From Magnaporthiopsis rhizophila (Eukaryota; Ascomycota; Sordariomycetes; Magnaporthales; Magnaporthaceae), in assembly GCA_003049465.1 (NCBI GenBank), contig PYSS01000091.1:102046-166045 (forward strand): DNA of 64,000 nt, written 5' to 3'. This document shows positions 1-10,006 of the stretch, in pieces (positions within the stretch are counted from its first letter, which is position 1; every line of letters begins with the position of its first letter). Under the pieces are notes generated by a model. It was not told the origin of the DNA, did not search any database, and saw only the letters and a program-made list of their open reading frames with translations. A program made the position numbers and the translations under genes.

Positions 1-1
1 G

Positions 2-936
2 CCGGGCCTCGAGCCGTCGCCTGTGACGGCCAGGTCAGGCATGGTGGACGAACCTGAGAACGGTTCGGCAAAATGGCCTAGGACTATCTCTGCCGACAAC
101 ACTGAAAGCCAAGGTCGGTTGCGCTGTCAAAAAAAACTTGGCCAAAAACGAAAGCCGCCGAGGAAAGAGTTACGGCTGGCTAACTGTCGTGACATCTAAT
201 CTACCTTTTAATTCTAGGATCTAATACTTCCAGCACCATCACCCTCCCAGCCGACCTCGCCCGCCCTCCGATCCCCGATACATACAAGCGTCCAAAGGCG
301 GCAACTCTGGATACCCCAGTATTCGGATGCCGCCCTTTCTACCTCTCCTCAACGCTCGAGTCTAGACGCGCCACGACCATCGCGCGCCGAGAAGTCGAGA
401 GGCAGCTCCCGCCGCTGCCGCGAGCAGGCGAGCCTCGGCAGCGCGCCGAAAGATGCCATCGTGGCTCTGCCGAAGTCGCGTCGGACGACGGGGTCGGCAT
501 GGCGCGCGGAGCCGGTGGTGGTGGTGGTGTTGCTCGCGGCCAGATGCTCGAGGCCTGGCGCCGCGGCGCGGCAGCAGCAGCGCACAAGCCGGTTTTCATC
601 GATGATGTGCTCAGGGGCGGCAACCACCAGCCCAAGAAGTGCCGCGCCGCAGCCGCCGAGACAAATACGGATACGAACACGACGGTGACGGGGACGGGAG
701 GCCAAAAATACCATGATGGAAAACTGCCGTCTCCTGTGGGCGAGGGCCGAGAAAGGTCGCACCGCTCTGTCGCCGGCGGCGAGGGGTCGACTTCCGCACC
801 CCGTGCGCTTAGCGACCGCCCTTCTCCTTCTGGCAACGTGCTCGAGGGAAGCAAGGAAAGTCTAAAGAGACTTGGCAGCTCGTCGAGCCTACTCTCCTTC
901 CTGCTCAACCAGGAGAGTGGCCGGGCCGGTCGGTGA
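2..936 (+). CDS. 3' end of an unrecognised gene (partial at left edge)
   Basis: Two exons can be read: <2-113 and 218-936. The intron 114-217 starts GTCGGT, has a CTAAC branch site near 178 and ends TTCTAG. The upstream frame leaves one base of a codon and the downstream exon completes it as Gly, so the phases match. The visible C-terminus is about 277 residues, rich in Ser, Thr, Ala, Arg and Pro, with a polyglycine and polyalanine stretch near its middle and a Ser-rich end. It looks like a disordered cytoplasmic tail; I see no domain and cannot name the family. Both exons lack stops in this frame while the intron would introduce one, which supports the model. The true start lies outside the window. 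Confidence 0.6.
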
Positions 937-2942
937 TGAGTGGTTTGGCTTGTTGCTGGGTGTGACCGCGGCAATGACGAGCACAAGGATGACTAACTCT
1001 ACCATGACTTGTTATTCCCTGCGTGGAAATTTGCTTTTGGGTCATTCTTGGAATCCGTCACCATTTGTTTAGTCTTTGTTGCTGTTCGTGTTTCCTTGAT
1101 TGCCTATTTATTTGCTGTCTTCCGTTCTCCTCTCCTGGATCCTTTTCTAACAAAATCCGTGTCTTTCCTATCCCAAACTCTCTTCCTTTTTCCAAAGTCT
1201 CTATTACTGAGGCCAACCCATCCTTTCATTTTTCTCCCTTCTCCTTGTCACTTTGATTTGTTGTCTGTTGGAATTTTGTCTGCTTCGCGGTTCGTACCCT
1301 CGCCGCGAAGGGAACAAGAAAAGTGGCAGATGCCTGATACCCCATGATACCCCTGCCTCTGTTTTGCGTCTGCTCTGCGTCGTCCTTGGCTTTGTGTTGG
1401 GCGGCTGCTCGGGCAGACGTTGTGTTTTACTCGTACAATAATAGCTGTAAATGTGACTGAGTTTCCCACTCTTACCGTCCTACGTCTCCCAAGCAAAATC
1501 AAGGGACGCCCCGTAGCAGTTACCTTCACCAGACGCTGAATAGCGGAATTGACCAACCCTGGAGTTTTCCGTTCAGTATGCACGCCATGGTCCAAAGATC
1601 CGTAGACGCCTTGCTTTTTTCCCAACATACCCAGATATGTACCTACAGAACTCACCCAGCCCCGCCACTGCCTTTTAAAAGATCGTAACAACCGAGATAC
1701 GATGGCTAAAATTCTTTATATGGGTCACGCGTTGCTGCCAATGCGACAGCTTGCTTGGTGTAAATACTTTGTTTATGACACTACAACCAAAACCCAGAAG
1801 CCTCTCGAAGTGCCGCTTTCCCCAAGCCGCCCAAGCTCACGAGCGCGTGCCCCCGGTAACGGCGATTTTGGACGGGATTCGAGGCTCTTGAATGGGCCTT
1901 CGACCTAAGGTAATCGAGTATGTGCACAGCCTCCAAGAGCCCGGATGTTGTCTATCCCGAGATCGTTATCGGGTTATAGATTCGCGTTTCCCATTCAAGA
2001 AGGACACTGTAGCGAGCTTTTGACGGGCGCGCAAAGAGGTGCTTAATCGACCCGATCCAAACGACGTAGTTGGCTCTACGTGTCTGGCTGGGGCTGCTCG
2101 GCCGTGCTGGCCACGACCAACGAATTCTCGCCTGACTTTGACGACTAACCCTACAGCACGGTCCTGAGCCAGCAAGGGCAAGTGGATCGGGTCACCGAGG
2201 AGTCTCACGTCGAGCAACGAAGAGGCAGTGCCCCGGGGGCTTTGTTGTCGGAGATGTCATGATGATAGATGAGGCCAAGCCGCAATTAAACGGCAGTTCC
2301 GATAACACAAAAACGATACGGGAGCCGCCCCGGAGGATGCCACCGTTAACGCGATTATGCCGGCCATTAAGCACTCGCGAACCTGCCGTGAACCACGAAA
2401 GCACGGCGAATGGGAGAACCTGCCTGTGCTATCCGCCTCGTTGATACGGCACAAAATGGCCAGGTTTCCGGGTCGGGATCAGAGCCACAAGTGGCGGGGA
2501 AATCCAGCTGCACAGCCCGGTCGGCGGCAAATACATGAAGTCGCGGGATAACATGGTTGCAATTCTTGGAGCGAAGCAAAAGCGACTTAAGATTGCGGGG
2601 GGTAAAGCCACTGTTCCGGATCACGTTCTGGCCCAGGTGATCGGCAAAGCGTACTTCGGCGATCTCGGCCTCTGCCTCGCCGCTTGCACCATGGTGCAGT
2701 CTGGGAATGGAAACCACGATGTCTCCACGCTACCTCCGGAGATTATATCCATTTCCCTTTAGATGGTCACCTACTTACTCAGGCGTCTCGGCGCGAAGGC
2801 GTCAATCACACTTGTACCCGAGGAGGCTGGGATTTGGCGGCGATGGAGGTCATACGGGCAGGACGAGACAGTCAAGAGGCGAAAAAAAAAACAAAAAAAA
2901 AAAACAATCAAAACAAAAATATTTTTCTCTATCGGGTCTGTA
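937..2942. other. Intergenic region, no gene recognised
   Basis: The first 400 bases are T- and CT-rich and probably hold the 3' UTR of the left-edge gene (1010-1260). The remainder has only short unrelated open frames. An A-rich run (about 2882-2904) lies just past the 3' end of the mccB gene, which is read from the other strand. Confidence 0.6.
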
Positions 2943-4853
2943 TCACATTCTAAAGACACCAAACTTCGTAGCCCCCGGCTTGACGTCGTTGCGGCCAGAG
3001 AGGGCGGCCGCCAGACCCAAGCCGAGGTATCGGCGCGTGTGCTCGGGAGGGATAACTCCATCGTCCTGGAAATTTGACCTAGTTAGCATTGTGATGTGGT
3101 AGAACAAAAGATAAAAATAGAAACTTACCCATAACCTAGCGCTCGAAAACACGGCATCGCTCTCCCGCTCGATCCGGTCTCTGAGCTCCGGATCCGGCTT
3201 GCCGACCGTCTCCATGACGGCGGCGAGCTGGTCGGCGCCCATGACGCCAACGCGGGCGTTTGGCCACATCCATAGGAAGCGGGGCGAGTAGGCCCTGCCG
3301 CACATGCCGTAGTTGCCGGCGCCGTAGCTCCCGCCCACGACCACGGTCAGCTTGGGCACGTCCGCGCAGGCCACGGCCGTGACGAGCTTGGCGCCGTGCT
3401 TGGCGATGCCGTCGCGCTCGGCCTCGCGCCCGACCATGAAGCCCGAGATGTTTTGCAAAAATACCAAGGGGAGGCCGCGCTGGGCGCACAACTCGATGAA
3501 GTGGGCGCCCTTGACGGCCGAGGAGGCGAACAGGATGCCGTCGTTGGCCACGATGCCGACGCGGTGGCCGTAGATGGAGGCGAAGCCCGTCACGAGCGTG
3601 GTGCCGTAGTCGCGCTTGAACTCGGCAAAGGCCGACCCGTCGACGATGCGGGCGATGACCTCGCGCACGGGCAGGGGCTTGCGCAGGTTGGTTGATGCGA
3701 TGCCCAGGAGGTCCGACGCCGGGTAGAGAGGCTCCTCGTACTCTGACGGGTTGTTCTGCTGCTGCTGCTGCTGCTGCCGAGACCCGGTGGGCCAGTTGAG
3801 GTTGGCGACGCAGCGGCGGGCCAGCACCAGGGCGTGGGCGTCGTCGACGGCCAGGTGGTCGGCGACGCCCGAGACCGACGTGTGCATGCGGCCGCCGCCC
3901 AGTTCCTCGGGGCTGACGACCTCACCCGTGGCGGCCTTGACGAGCGGCGGGCCGGCCAGGAAGATGTGGCCCTGGTCCTGGACGATGATGCTCTCGTCGC
4001 TCATGGCGGGCACGTAGGCGCCGCCGGCGGTGCAGGGCCCCATGACGACCGAGATCTGCGGCACGCCGTCGGCCGACATGCGGGCCTGGTTGTAGAAGAT
4101 GCGGCCAAAGTGGTCGCGGTCCGGGAACACGTCGGCCTGGTGCGGCAGGTTGGCGCCGCCCGAGTCGACCAGGTAGATGCAGGGCAGCCGGTTCTGGGCC
4201 GCCACCTCCTGCGCCCGCAGGTGCTTCTTGACCGTGACGGGGTAGTAGGTGCCGCCCTTGACGGTGCTGTCGTTGGCCACGATGACGCACGTCGCGCCCT
4301 CGACCTGCCCCACCCCCGTGATGATGCCGCCCGCCGGCACGTCGGCGTCGCCGTAGAGCTCGTGGCCGGCCAGCGGCGACAGCTCCAGGAACGAGGTGCC
4401 CGGGTCGACGAGGGCGGCGACGCGGTCGCGTGGCAGCATCTTGCCGCGCGACAGATGCTTCTCGCGCGCCTTGTCACTGCCGCCGCGCTGTGCCGCTCGC
4501 GTCAGGCGGTCGACGCGGTCCGACGCGGCGCGCATGGCGGCCTCGTTGTCGCGGAACTCGGGCGAGGACGGGTCGACCGTCGTCTCGAGCCGCGACACGG
4601 CGCCGGCCTGGAAGCCGGGAGTGAAGGTCGCCGCGGCGCGAGACGGCTGCTGATGCGGGGGCCCATTGCGGTGCGGCTGGGGTCTTTGCCCCTGGCGGGA
4701 AGGGAGGGCGGCGGAGGGGACGGCTAGGCGGTGTGCGGAGCGGACGGAGGAGGGGGCGGCGGCCGAGACGGGGGACGTCGACGATGGCCTTGTCCGGCAG
4801 GCCAGTTGGCGCGGGAGCTGCAGCAGCTCCCGCGATGGCCTTGTAAAGGGCAT
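2943..4853 (-). CDS. mccB: Methylcrotonoyl-CoA carboxylase beta subunit, mitochondrial
   Basis: This is the carboxyltransferase subunit of 3-methylcrotonyl-CoA carboxylase, which moves CO2 from the biotin on the alpha subunit to 3-methylcrotonyl-CoA in mitochondrial leucine breakdown. Exons are 4853-3129 and 3065-2943, giving 615 residues. The 63-nt intron (3066-3128, GTAAGT...TTTCCAG) is a multiple of three and stop-free, so an unspliced reading would add 21 residues. Splicing restores the conserved SSARLWDDG stretch. Residues 1 to about 70 are Arg/Ser/Pro-rich, as expected of a targeting peptide. Both carboxyltransferase halves are present, with the landmarks DSGGANLPHQ, GPCTAGGAYVP and GGSYGAGNYGMCGRAY. 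A run of seven Gln (3756-3776, about residues 360-366) sits in a loop between the two halves. The gene is divergent from isovaleryl-CoA dehydrogenase, the preceding step; the alpha subunit gene is not in the window. Confidence 0.96.
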   Translation of the reverse strand: MPFTRPSRELLQLPRQLACRTRPSSTSPVSAAAPSSVRSAHRLAVPSAALPSRQGQRPQPHRNGPPHQQPSRAAATFTPGFQAGAVSRLETTVDPSSPEFRDNEAAMRAASDRVDRLTRAAQRGGSDKAREKHLSRGKMLPRDRVAALVDPGTSFLELSPLAGHELYGDADVPAGGIITGVGQVEGATCVIVANDSTVKGGTYYPVTVKKHLRAQEVAAQNRLPCIYLVDSGGANLPHQADVFPDRDHFGRIFYNQARMSADGVPQISVVMGPCTAGGAYVPAMSDESIIVQDQGHIFLAGPPLVKAATGEVVSPEELGGGRMHTSVSGVADHLAVDDAHALVLARRCVANLNWPTGSRQQQQQQQNNPSEYEEPLYPASDLLGIASTNLRKPLPVREVIARIVDGSAFAEFKRDYGTTLVTGFASIYGHRVGIVANDGILFASSAVKGAHFIELCAQRGLPLVFLQNISGFMVGREAERDGIAKHGAKLVTAVACADVPKLTVVVGGSYGAGNYGMCGRAYSPRFLWMWPNARVGVMGADQLAAVMETVGKPDPELRDRIERESDAVFSSARLWVSFYFYLLFYHITMLTRSNFQDDGVIPPEHTRRYLGLGLAAALSGRNDVKPGATKFGVFRM

Positions 4854-5248
4854 GGCTCGGCAGGCGGGGGAGGGAGGTGAAGGCGGGGAGACGGGAGAGT
4901 TTCGCGAGTTGTTGGCATCAAGTTGACAATGGCAGACCGAGTCGAAATACTATAAAGCGATCGTGAAGCAAACCTCTGTTACCTCCCTAATCCCAATGGG
5001 GTTGAGTGCTGAGCCGAGGCGGCACCAGACGTGGGGGAGGTCAAATGACGTCTGGCCAGCGGCCTGGGCCGAGTAAAGCCGCTTCGAGCCGCCACAAGCC
5101 GCCAAGCGCCAATTCCCTCGGACTAGCCTCCAAAAGTAATCACCGTGCCTCGGCCTCGGATTTGCGTCCCCATCGACGACATCTCGAGTCTACAGGTATT
5201 CGTTCATTCAGCGACTTCCAACCGGCCGCCTACCACAGACCCAAGAAG
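4854..5248. promoter_or_regulatory. Bidirectional promoter of the leucine catabolic pair
   Basis: These 395 bases separate the start codons of mccB and ivdA and must hold both promoters. AGCCGC occurs at 5077, 5087 and 5097, exactly 10 bp apart. A TGACGT core lies at 5046-5051, CCAAT-type pentamers occur near 4994 and 5108, and a TATAAA lies at 4951-4956 on the plus strand. Which sites are used cannot be told from sequence. Shared regulation is inferred from the layout. Confidence 0.6.
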
Positions 5249-7091
5249 ATGGCGTCCATTCGTGCCGTCTCGATGCTGGCGCGGCCAAGCACCAGCGTGC
5301 CCGCCCTCGCCGTCCTGTTCCCGACCATGTCGAGCAGCAGCGTCCTCCCTCGGGCCCGGTGGAGGCCGCGATCCTTGTTCCGCCAGCAGTCAACGCAGCA
5401 AAGGAGACTCCATTCGACGCCGCCGCGGCTAGACGTCGACAAAAAGGACGCGCCCAAAAAGAGCAAGCACCCGGCGGGCTTCGTGGCGCCGGACCAGGCG
5501 GCGCTGGACGAGCTCCGGCAGGGCGTGCGCGAGTTCTGCAAGCGCGAGATCCCCGAGACGCTGGCCGCCCGGATCGACCGCGACAACGCGTTCCCGGCCG
5601 AGCTGTGGCCCAAGCTGGGCGAGATGGGCCTGCTGGGCATCTCGGCCGAGGAGTCGGTGGGCGGGCTGGCCATGGGCTACGCCGCGCACTGCGTCGCCAT
5701 GGAGGAGCTGTCGCGCGCGTCGGCCTCGATCGCGCTCAGCTACGCGGCCCACTCGCAGCTGTGCGTCAACCAGCTGCAGCTGAATGGAAACCCGGACCAA
5801 AAAGCCCGCTTCATGCCGGACCTCGTGGCCGGCACAAAAGTGGGCGCCCTCGCCATGAGCGAGAGCGGGTCCGGCAGCGACGTCGTCAGCATGCGCACGC
5901 GCGCGTCCAGGTCCCCGGCGGACGACGGCTGGCTGCTCAACGGCAGCAAGATGTGGATCACCAACGGGCCCGACGCCGACGTGGTCGTCGTCTACGCAAA
6001 GACGGACCCGGCCGCCGTGCCGGCGTCGCGCGGCATGACGGCCTTCATCGTGCGCCGCCAGCCGGGCCTGACGTGCCTGCGCAAGCTTGACAAGATGGGC
6101 ATGCGCGGCTCAAACACGGGCGAGCTCGTGCTCGAGGACGTCTTCGTGCCCGACGCCGACGTGCTCGGCCGCGTCGGCGGCGGCGCCCGCGTGCTCATGG
6201 AGGGGCTCGACCTCGAGCGCCTGGTCCTGTCGGCGGGGCCCCTGGGCATCATGCAGGCAGCCCTCGACGTGGCCCTGCCCTACGCCCACGGCAGGACCCA
6301 GTTCGGCCGCCCCGTAGCCGAGTTCCAGCTCGTCCAGGGTCGCCTGGCCGACATGTACACCAAGCTCCAGGCCGCGAGCGCCTACACCTACGCTACCGCC
6401 CGCCGCGTCGACGAGACGGGCGAGATCCGCACCCAGGACTGCGCCGGCGCCATCCTGTACGCCGCCGAGCGCGCCACCGAGGTCGCCCTCGATTGCATCC
6501 AGGTCCTGGGCGGCATGGGCTACACCGAGGAGATGCCGGCGAGTCGGCTGTTGAGGGAGTGAGTCCACTTTTTTTTTTCTTGCTCTCGTTTTCTGCGTTC
6601 GCGCTTTATTTCCCATGCCTGCCTGCCTGCCTGCCTCTGGTCTCACCACGCATTTCCCTATCCTCCTCCTTCTCCTTCTCCTTCCCCGTGTCCAAATTTC
6701 CGCACCCCCGCACTTTCTTTGTCCATGACAAAAGCGCCACAGTGACACAGCGGCAGTCCCTCTCCGCCCGGCCCGTCAGCTTATGCAAGATTGACCTTCC
6801 TACCTACCTAACTTGGGCAGGTGGCTTGAGTGTGGCCATCTTATCTGCTGCTCGCGTCGGGCTTGGCGTGCCTCGCCTCTTCCATTCCCTTCCCTCCAAT
6901 CTATTTTTTGCGCCTTTCCTTTCCTGGCCGCCGGACGCACGTCTTCCGTTGCAGCGCTAATCTTCAACTCCCCCTTTTCCGCCCATGACAGTGCCAAGCT
7001 ATACGAGATCGGCGCGGGTACCAGCGAGGTCAGGAGGATGGTTATCGGGCGCTACTTTAACAAGCAGTTTGCAACAACAACCCCTCCGTGA
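5249..7091 (+). CDS. ivdA: Isovaleryl-CoA dehydrogenase, mitochondrial
   Basis: This flavoprotein oxidises isovaleryl-CoA to 3-methylcrotonyl-CoA, passing electrons to ETF, in the third step of leucine degradation. Exons are 5249-6558 and 6992-7091, giving 469 residues. The frame is open far upstream of 5249, but the ATG in AAGAAGATGG is the first with a good context and is followed by an Arg/Ser-rich targeting sequence. Acyl-CoA dehydrogenase N, middle and C domains are all present. GLDLERLVLS carries the Glu that serves as catalytic base in the human enzyme, and ALAMSESGSGSDVVSM is the flavin/substrate loop. The 433-nt intron (6559-6991) is long for this genome. Its removal joins RLLRD to AKLYEIGAGTSEVRRM, the expected family C-terminus. 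The product feeds the enzyme of the divergent neighbour mccB. Confidence 0.95.
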
Positions 7092-9395
7092 TGTCGAAGC
7101 GCATAGCAAATTTAAGCTTTTTTTCTCCCAGGCCGTCAAGCCATTAGCTTCCCACGTATGTGGGGCGAGACCAATATTTCTCTCGCGTATACACGAGCCG
7201 CGGGTTTTGGGTGGATCCATCAACCCTGCCTATATCTCGGTCCCTCCCGGATCGGTCGTCGGAACTATCCCCTCCCTTGCAGTGCGTGTGCTTGTTCAAG
7301 CCGTCGGGATGCTGCGGAAATATCCCCGCGTCTATTCCCTCCGTAATCTTCAAGCGGATTACGGATCGCCTACCACGTTGCGCGGGGGGTTTTAGCTGGC
7401 ATGTGGCCATGGCATGCATGATTGAACGGCACAGCAGGTTAAAAAAAAAAAAAAGGACATACGACAGGGCACTTGAGATTGGATAGAAAGGGTTTACTTT
7501 CACCTTCCCGTAACTGAATTCCTCTGGCCTTAATACAGCTACCATCCGGCCCGACTACATAGCCTGGGCACCGTATTGCCGGTCCCCTTCCCGCGCATCC
7601 TCGCAATATCCGACAGCATGCATGGCAGCTGGGATTATTAGCGAGGAGGGGCGCACTATCCCGGTCGTAAAACCCGCACGTGGGGGAATTCGTGCTTTAG
7701 CTAGGGCCTATGAGGAGAGGATGTCGCCTCTGTTGCTAGCAGCAGTGGCAAAGCAACGCGGGTGTCGCAAACTAAGTGATAACATCCGGACAGCCATGGA
7801 AAAGGAAAGTCCGTGGATAGGCGAAGAAGAAGCGGAATGTAGGGAAAACTATCCGGGTGGAAGAGGCGGTGACACATGCTCGGGGGCGTTTCCGGAAACG
7901 AGCTCCCGATGACACATCCCTAGCTCCCCTACCTGCCCGGCTTTCTCGAAAAGGAGAAGAGCATGCCCTCCATCAGCTCATAACGCCGCCACATTCAAGG
8001 GTGTTCGTATGGGGGAAATGAGGAGAAAAAAGTGGCAGGAGAGAAAGTTTGGAACGGCCTATCGGATAAAGGCGAAGGCCGGTCCCATGATGGCGACATC
8101 CTCGTGATAAAAGGAGTAGGTATGTTAGACAGCTTTATCAGTATGCAGGTCAGGGCGACGCCGAAGAACCGACGTCTCGGCTGTTACGTAGGGATATGTG
8201 TGTGGCCCGAGGGGAGGACCGAGAATATGGCAGACAAGGCGGAGAGAAGAGAAAAATAAACACAAAGCAAAGCCGCTGAAGGGAAAAGAGGCGGTAAGGG
8301 GAGGGTGGGCAGCCGGCCAAGGTCACAAGAACCATTCTATTTCTCCAGAGGCTTCTCAAGAAGCCCGAGGTGGTGCGGTATCTTCGTCACCTATGCCTCA
8401 CCCTTGAATATACAAGGCTGCTCGCTTCTGGAACTACCAAATGCAGGCTGACGACACCACTGAGCTTGGGTGGGCTGCCAAGGGCCGGCTGAGGGCAAGC
8501 TACCTCAGGTCGGTTCGCTAGGTATACGTTGGGTCCTCAGCGTGACGTGGTGGTGTGTTCGTCAGGTGGCGGCTAAAGCGCGTGGGGGGTTTCTCGGTTA
8601 CATGGCATAAATGAACACCGTGTGCGGCTTGTTCCTCATTGGCTTGACCCATTTCGGCCGCTTTACCGCCAACCGGGTGACGACGACGAGAGGGCTGCAT
8701 TTCTTTTCCTCGAGTTGCAGTGTGGTCCAGTCAGCTGTGCAGCAAAGAGGGAGGGGATGTAACGCCGAAAGCCCAGTTTCCACTGCCTCGATATGGATTA
8801 TGCGGGCGTGCGTTGGCGGCGCTACCCTTGGCTGGGGCTACAACTGCGACTGCCCACACGCGGCGATGTCGAGGGAGGGGATGTTGTTTTCGGCAGATGA
8901 AGTCTGAGGGTTTGCCTCTGAAAGGATGGAGTGAGCTGGAGGGCAAGACGAAGAAAAACGAGTGGGCCGCCTTGTGAACCCTAAGCATCTGTCAGCCGGG
9001 CTGGCCCAAAGCTTTCCATCACGTTAAACCAAACGTGGGAAGAAACAACACCAACGGTGGGGCAAAAAACGGACGGGCAGATCGCGGGAAACAGGGGACG
9101 GAAATCTGATCCGGTGCGATTGTGGCTGGTGGCACGAGCAGGCAAGACGTCCCCGGGAATACGAGAACGGCAATGGCCTCACCGCCCTCTCCCGCTCGGC
9201 GAGCCGGCAAGCTGCCCAAGGCCCGAGACAGGAGACCGGGCAGCTCCGACGGCCATCAAGGCTTCCCGGGCCAGTAGCCTGGCTCCACGTTACGAACCAG
9301 GCACGCACCTCTCTTTGCACAAGGCCTGCCGGCTTTCAGCGTCTAGGGGACGGGAACACGAATCCGGCGATTCAATCGATGCAGCGTCTGGTTGG

Positions 9396-9423
9396 TAGGT
9401 AGGTACCTACCTAGGTACCTAGG
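9396..9423. repeat. Overlapping TAGGTAGGTACCTACCTA palindromes
   Basis: 9396-9413 is an 18-nt perfect palindrome. 9410-9423 (CCTAGGTACCTAGG) is a second perfect palindrome overlapping it by four bases. Related CTACCTA/TAGGTAG pieces are scattered through the non-coding parts of the window. Confidence 0.9.
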
Positions 9424-9905
9424 TTGGTGTGGGGCGCCCCAGGCTCGGAACCTCCCAAAGCGGAGCCGTGCAGTATGTAGAAACCCCATGGACCGGTGAG
9501 GCGTCATGACAAACGACCTGGCACACCGGCAGGCGCAAACGGAACCACCTACCGGCCAATCCACAATGAAACAAAATGAAAAGGAAGGGGCGGCCGCCAG
9601 TCATTCCCTCTCCCTGGCTCACCGGTCGGGAAGCCGCAGCGTCTGGACCCATATGGAAAGTTTCCCCGACTGGACCGAACCCACACCACCACCACCCTGG
9701 CCTGATTGGAGAGCGCGATTGGGAGCATGCATTTTTTTTGGGGGGGATCGGGCCGTCCATTGTTCATTGCAGGTCGTGGAAGCGCCAACAGAATCCCGAT
9801 TTCTCAGCTTCAGCGTCCATGCCTCCAAAAACAACAGGATTGGTCCAACTTTGGAAAAAGACGGCCCTGCAATAACTCTTGGACCCTTGAATCTCGTTGC
9901 TTCCT

Positions 9906-9907
<2 letters not shown>

Positions 9908-9954
<47 letters not shown>

Positions 9955-9956
9955 NN

Positions 9957-10003
<47 letters not shown>
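9908..10003. repeat. Poly(T) tract containing an NN gap
   Basis: An uninterrupted T run of about 96 positions, with two undetermined bases at 9955-9956. The true length is unknown, and the gap suggests that the assembler stopped and resumed inside the homopolymer. Confidence 0.9.

Positions 10004-10006
<3 letters not shown>

Noticed and set aside
339..986. Minus-strand frame opposite the left-edge gene
   Set aside because: Its Ser/Arg/Pro composition is the complement of the plus-strand exon, which has intron support.
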